Shown here: piece by piece, positions 31,609 to 34,231 of the stretch
How positions within the stretch are numbered: position 1 is the stretch's first letter
Layout of the letters: every line of letters starts with the position of its first letter
Position numbers and translations under genes: made by a program
Assembly (NCBI GenBank): GCA_905233525.1
Contig: CAJOEW010000024.1
Coordinates: 1-34,231 of the forward strand
Reading direction: 5' to 3'
DNA length: 34,231 nucleotides
From: an uncultured Synergistales bacterium
Lineage (GTDB): Bacteria; Synergistota; Synergistia; Synergistales; Aminobacteriaceae
Notes under the pieces: model-generated
Database searches by the model: none
What the model was told of the DNA's origin: nothing
What the model saw: the letters and a program-made list of their open reading frames with translations, nothing else

Positions 31609-32745
31609 TTAAATACGGCCTGGGTAAGCTTCGACAGCATGTTTTAAAATGTTTAAAGCCTTTTCGAGATCTTCCCTCTTTAATATATAGGCCATGCGCA
31701 TTTCATTAACGCCTTGATCGTGATGTGCATAAAAACCGCTTCCAGGTGCAGCCATTGTCGTTTCGCCGTTGATGTCAAAATTCTGCAGCATCCATATTAT
31801 AAATTTCTCAGCATCATCGACGGGCATTTTTACCATTGTATAAAAAGCTCCTTTAGGCTCATGACACACAATGCCGTCAATCGATTTCAATCCGTTATAT
31901 AAAACATCACGGCGTAATTTATATTCTTTATTGACTTCCTGTAAATAACTCTTAGGAGTTTGATACAAACCTACCGCCGCAAATTGTTCAAGAGCTGAAA
32001 CGCATAAACGCCCCTGGCATAATTTCATGACCTGCGCTAAAAATTCTTTATTCTTAATCGCTATACAACCTATACGAGCTCCGCACACACTGTAACGTTT
32101 TGATACAGAGTCAACCATAATTACACGGTCTAAAGCTTCCGTTAAATGGCCAAAGCTCATAAATTCGTCAGCTTCATAAACAAATTCTCTATAAACTTCA
32201 TCGGCGATTATAAAAATATCATGCTTCTTAGCTATACGAGCAAGCATATGAATCTCATCAGGCGTATAAATTGCTCCTGTCGGATTGCATGGGTGTGAGA
32301 TCCAAATTGCACGAGTACGGGAATTTATCAGCGGCTCGATCTCTTGTTCCGACAATGTCGCAAATGTGTTGTAATTAGCATAGAACGGTTCAGGTATTAA
32401 AATTTCGTCGCCAGGATCACAAAGAATATTTACAGCAAAAGATAAAGCTTCACTGCCGCCGGACGTTATGAAAATTTCATCAGGCTCGTAAGGAATATTC
32501 CAGGATTTATAATACTCGCTCATGGCCTCGCGCAATTCCGGAATACCTTGCGATACAGCATAAGCAACTGTGTGAGGATGAAATTTTTTCACCGTGTCAA
32601 AATATTCTTCCGGCGTTTTTATATCTGGCTGTCCAATGTTAAGGCGGTAAACTTTTTTGCCTCTCGCTACAGCCTCATCAGCGTACGGGATTAAACGTCT
32701 GATTGGTGAAATTTTTAACGCCTGTATTCTATCTGAAAAATGCAT
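31609..32745 (-). CDS. PLP-dependent class I/II aminotransferase, internally shortened
   Basis: 378 residues of the aspartate aminotransferase-type fold I family. Clear motifs: NIGQPDIKTP, ITSGGSEALSFAVNIL, ISHPCNPTGAIYT, IIADEVYREF, the PLP-binding Lys in MVDSVSKRYSVCGARIG, and MRMAYILKRED near the end. Relatives are about 395-405 residues. The difference lies at one place: after EPFYANYNTFA the sequence passes at once to EIEPLINSRTRAI, so roughly 20 residues (a strand and loop of the large domain) are missing in frame. The substrate cannot be told (Asp, Ala or aromatic). AGGAGG precedes the ATG. Probably in one unit with gpmA upstream. Confidence 0.85.
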   Translation of the reverse strand: MHFSDRIQALKISPIRRLIPYADEAVARGKKVYRLNIGQPDIKTPEEYFDTVKKFHPHTVAYAVSQGIPELREAMSEYYKSWNIPYEPDEIFITSGGSEALSFAVNILCDPGDEILIPEPFYANYNTFATLSEQEIEPLINSRTRAIWISHPCNPTGAIYTPDEIHMLARIAKKHDIFIIADEVYREFVYEADEFMSFGHLTEALDRVIMVDSVSKRYSVCGARIGCIAIKNKEFLAQVMKLCQGRLCVSALEQFAAVGLYQTPKSYLQEVNKEYKLRRDVLYNGLKSIDGIVCHEPKGAFYTMVKMPVDDAEKFIIWMLQNFDINGETTMAAPGSGFYAHHDQGVNEMRMAYILKREDLEKALNILKHAVEAYPGRI

Positions 32746-32778
32746 TATAAAAAAATTGCCTCCTAAAAATTAAAAAAA

Positions 32779-33525
32779 TTATTTCGCTTTGCCTTGATTC
32801 GCTACGGCTGCTTGAGCTTTTGCAATCGCTTCGGCATCGCCCAAATATTTATGAGATACCGGTTTCAAATTGTCATCAAGTTCATAAACCAGAGGTACAC
32901 CAGTCGGAATATTAAGCTCTACAATTTTGTCGTCAGGCACGTTATCAAGATATTTAACCAACGCTCTTAAACTGTTTCCGTGAGCAGCAATGATTATTTT
33001 TTTACCTGACTTTATCGCCGGCACAATGTTATCAACCCAATAAGGCACAACGCGCGCTACAGTATCTTTTAAGCATTCTGTTAACGGTATGTCTTTTTCA
33101 TTAAGACCTGAATAACGCGGATCATTACCTGCATATCTTTCATCGTTTCTTGTTAATTCCGGCGGCTGTGTGTCATAACTTCTGCGCCAGATTTTTACTT
33201 GAGCATCTCCATATTTTGCAGCAGTGTCAGCTTTATTAAGACCTTGTAACGCTCCGTAATGTCTCTCGTTCAATTTCCATGAGTGCTCAACCGGAATCCA
33301 CATACGATCCATTTCTTCGAGTACAAGCCATAAAGTTTTGATCGCTCTCTTTAAAACTGACGTGAACGCACAATCAAACGCATAACCTTCAGCTTTTAAT
33401 AATTTTCCTGCAGCGCGAGCCTCTTCGATTCCTTTCTCTGATAATGGAACATCTGTCCAGCCTGTAAATCTGTTCTCTTTATTCCATGCGCTTTCACCAT
33501 GACGTATTAAAACGAGTTCGTACAT
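32779..33525 (-). CDS. gpmA: 2,3-bisphosphoglycerate-dependent phosphoglycerate mutase
   Basis: 248 residues. It interconverts 3- and 2-phosphoglycerate in glycolysis. The phospho-His motif [18 protein letters not shown] is at the N-terminus (H9), followed by [20 protein letters not shown] and the second His in [15 protein letters not shown]. The C-terminal Ala-rich tail (about 233-248) is longer than needed for the fold but not unusual. AGGAGG lies at good spacing before the ATG at 33525. It heads the minus-strand unit toward the aminotransferase. Confidence 0.97.
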   Translation of the reverse strand: MYELVLIRHGESAWNKENRFTGWTDVPLSEKGIEEARAAGKLLKAEGYAFDCAFTSVLKRAIKTLWLVLEEMDRMWIPVEHSWKLNERHYGALQGLNKADTAAKYGDAQVKIWRRSYDTQPPELTRNDERYAGNDPRYSGLNEKDIPLTECLKDTVARVVPYWVDNIVPAIKSGKKIIIAAHGNSLRALVKYLDNVPDDKIVELNIPTGVPLVYELDDNLKPVSHKYLGDAEAIAKAQAAVANQGKAK

Positions 33526-33754
33526 AAAAATTTACCTCCTGTTTAGAATTTTCAGAGTAATTTAACAAGTTGCGGTGAATAATATTAGCATTTGATTATT
33601 TTTTCAAGCTGGTAAGCATGTTTTTATATTCAAACTAAAAATCATACGGACTTAATTTTTTTCGGCGTGTCAATATTAAATACTATAACTTTTTTCAAAT
33701 GAATTAAGCCAAAATAAGATAATATTATAGAAAATTTTTATAAGAGGTATTCAA

Positions 33755-34231
33755 ATGGAATATTTAAATATTGCTGCTTTAGCTTGTGCTTTAATCGGAG
33801 CTGCTTTGAATATTTTTCAGGCGTTTTTCTTGCGTGAGATGTCATTATTAAATATCCTCGCTGCTATTCCGAGAGCTTTGAGATATCTTTTCAGCGATGC
33901 TTTTTCACCGATTTTAGAACAGCTGCCGCCATTAGGTATTGAAGGAATTTTTTTAATCGGCGTGATAATAATTTTTTTAGTTTTGCTTATAGCCGTTCCA
34001 TATGAAGCAGTAACAGCAAGTATTAAAGCTTTTCAACGGCGAGAAGATTCTAATTATGTATCAACGCTCAAATATTGCTGCATAACAATGATAATAATCG
34101 CAATAATATTTTATTTTGTGCCGACGATTTTAAATTATTTAGCCTCTGATAAACTTAAACATATTGATCAATTCAGCAGAGTTTATATAACAGCGTTCTT
34201 TGATGTAATATTGTCGTATGAGCCTCCGTTT
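33755..34231 (+). CDS. membrane protein, partial at window end
   Basis: An open frame starts at ATG 33755, with AGAGGT 6-7 bases before it, and runs to the window edge without a stop (159 codons). It begins MEYLNIAALACALIGAALNI and has at least three hydrophobic segments (about 4-22, 64-85 and 113-131), separated by short charged loops. The C-terminal part is missing. The N-terminal segments suggest an inner-membrane protein; I do not recognise the family. It is divergent from gpmA across a 229-base AT-rich gap in which I see only -10-like TATTAT/GATAAT sequence. Confidence 0.7.
   Translation, partial: MEYLNIAALACALIGAALNIFQAFFLREMSLLNILAAIPRALRYLFSDAFSPILEQLPPLGIEGIFLIGVIIIFLVLLIAVPYEAVTASIKAFQRREDSNYVSTLKYCCITMIIIAIIFYFVPTILNYLASDKLKHIDQFSRVYITAFFDVILSYEPPF

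Noticed and set aside
1-34231. tRNA or rRNA genes
   Set aside because: I looked for rRNA-like conserved stretches and cloverleaf/T-arm (GGTTCGA-type) signals in the gaps and saw none.

Overview
This window comes from an AT-rich, Gram-negative-type (diderm), flagellated bacterium. Lipid A/LPS genes (waaA, an LpxL-type acyltransferase), a flagellin behind a near-consensus sigma-28 promoter, type IV pilus parts, a corrinoid methionine-synthase reactivation protein and mostly long-branched versions of housekeeping proteins together suggest an anaerobic, probably gut-associated member of the Synergistota. That assignment is an inference from gene content; there is no rRNA or other phylogenetic marker in the window to settle it.

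Layout. 1-430 does not look like the rest: it holds two small broken reading frames and an inverted repeat, and it abuts a 5'-truncated comF fragment. 611-2571 (minus) carries a DUF4230 protein and dprA. 2649-3077 (plus) is an RNHCP zinc-ribbon protein. 3119-8980 (minus) is a run of nth, a Lon-like AAA protease, a helical-repeat protein, a secreted Ser-rich protein and folD. 9078-9245 is the decayed end of a DNA methyltransferase. 9259-12198 (plus) encodes a ferredoxin and an EF-G-like GTPase, and 12283-13563 (minus) waaA. 13630-16148 (plus) is a tight four-gene unit: metF, a MetH-activation-domain protein, and PilO-like and PilP-like pilus proteins.

16129-20029 (minus) is the most accessory-looking part: an F420-hydrogenase-beta-like protein whose 5' end is built from 16 heptanucleotide repeats, an MgtC-family membrane protein and a stand-alone GmrSD/DUF262 restriction-type protein. 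20268-27295 (plus) holds a very large flagellin, gapA, a frameshifted capsular-type glycosyltransferase, and a LuxR-type response regulator with its histidine kinase. 27349-29249 (minus) has CheX, a RuvX/YqgF-like nuclease and an LpxL acyltransferase. 29252-30052 (plus) is the prepilin peptidase. 30081-33525 (minus) has a DUF554 membrane protein, an Rpn-family nuclease, an aminotransferase and gpmA. A membrane protein begins at 33755 and runs off the window.

How the genes fit together. MetF and the MetH-activation protein serve the methyl branch of methionine synthesis, fed by FolD one-carbon chemistry. GapA and GpmA are glycolytic. Motility and surface are heavily represented: flagellin, CheX, PilO/PilP, prepilin peptidase, WaaA, LpxL and two polysaccharide-type genes. 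Both polysaccharide-type genes carry frame-altering changes: one has a 7-bp repeat tract able to switch its frame, the other a single-base frameshift. The strongest leads are the heptamer tract (a predicted ON/OFF phase switch, with both alternative frames stopping soon after the tract), the 20-bp divergent spacer at 29232-29251 that looks like a bidirectional leaderless promoter, the sigma-28/GGA-rich flagellin leader, and several gene remnants.
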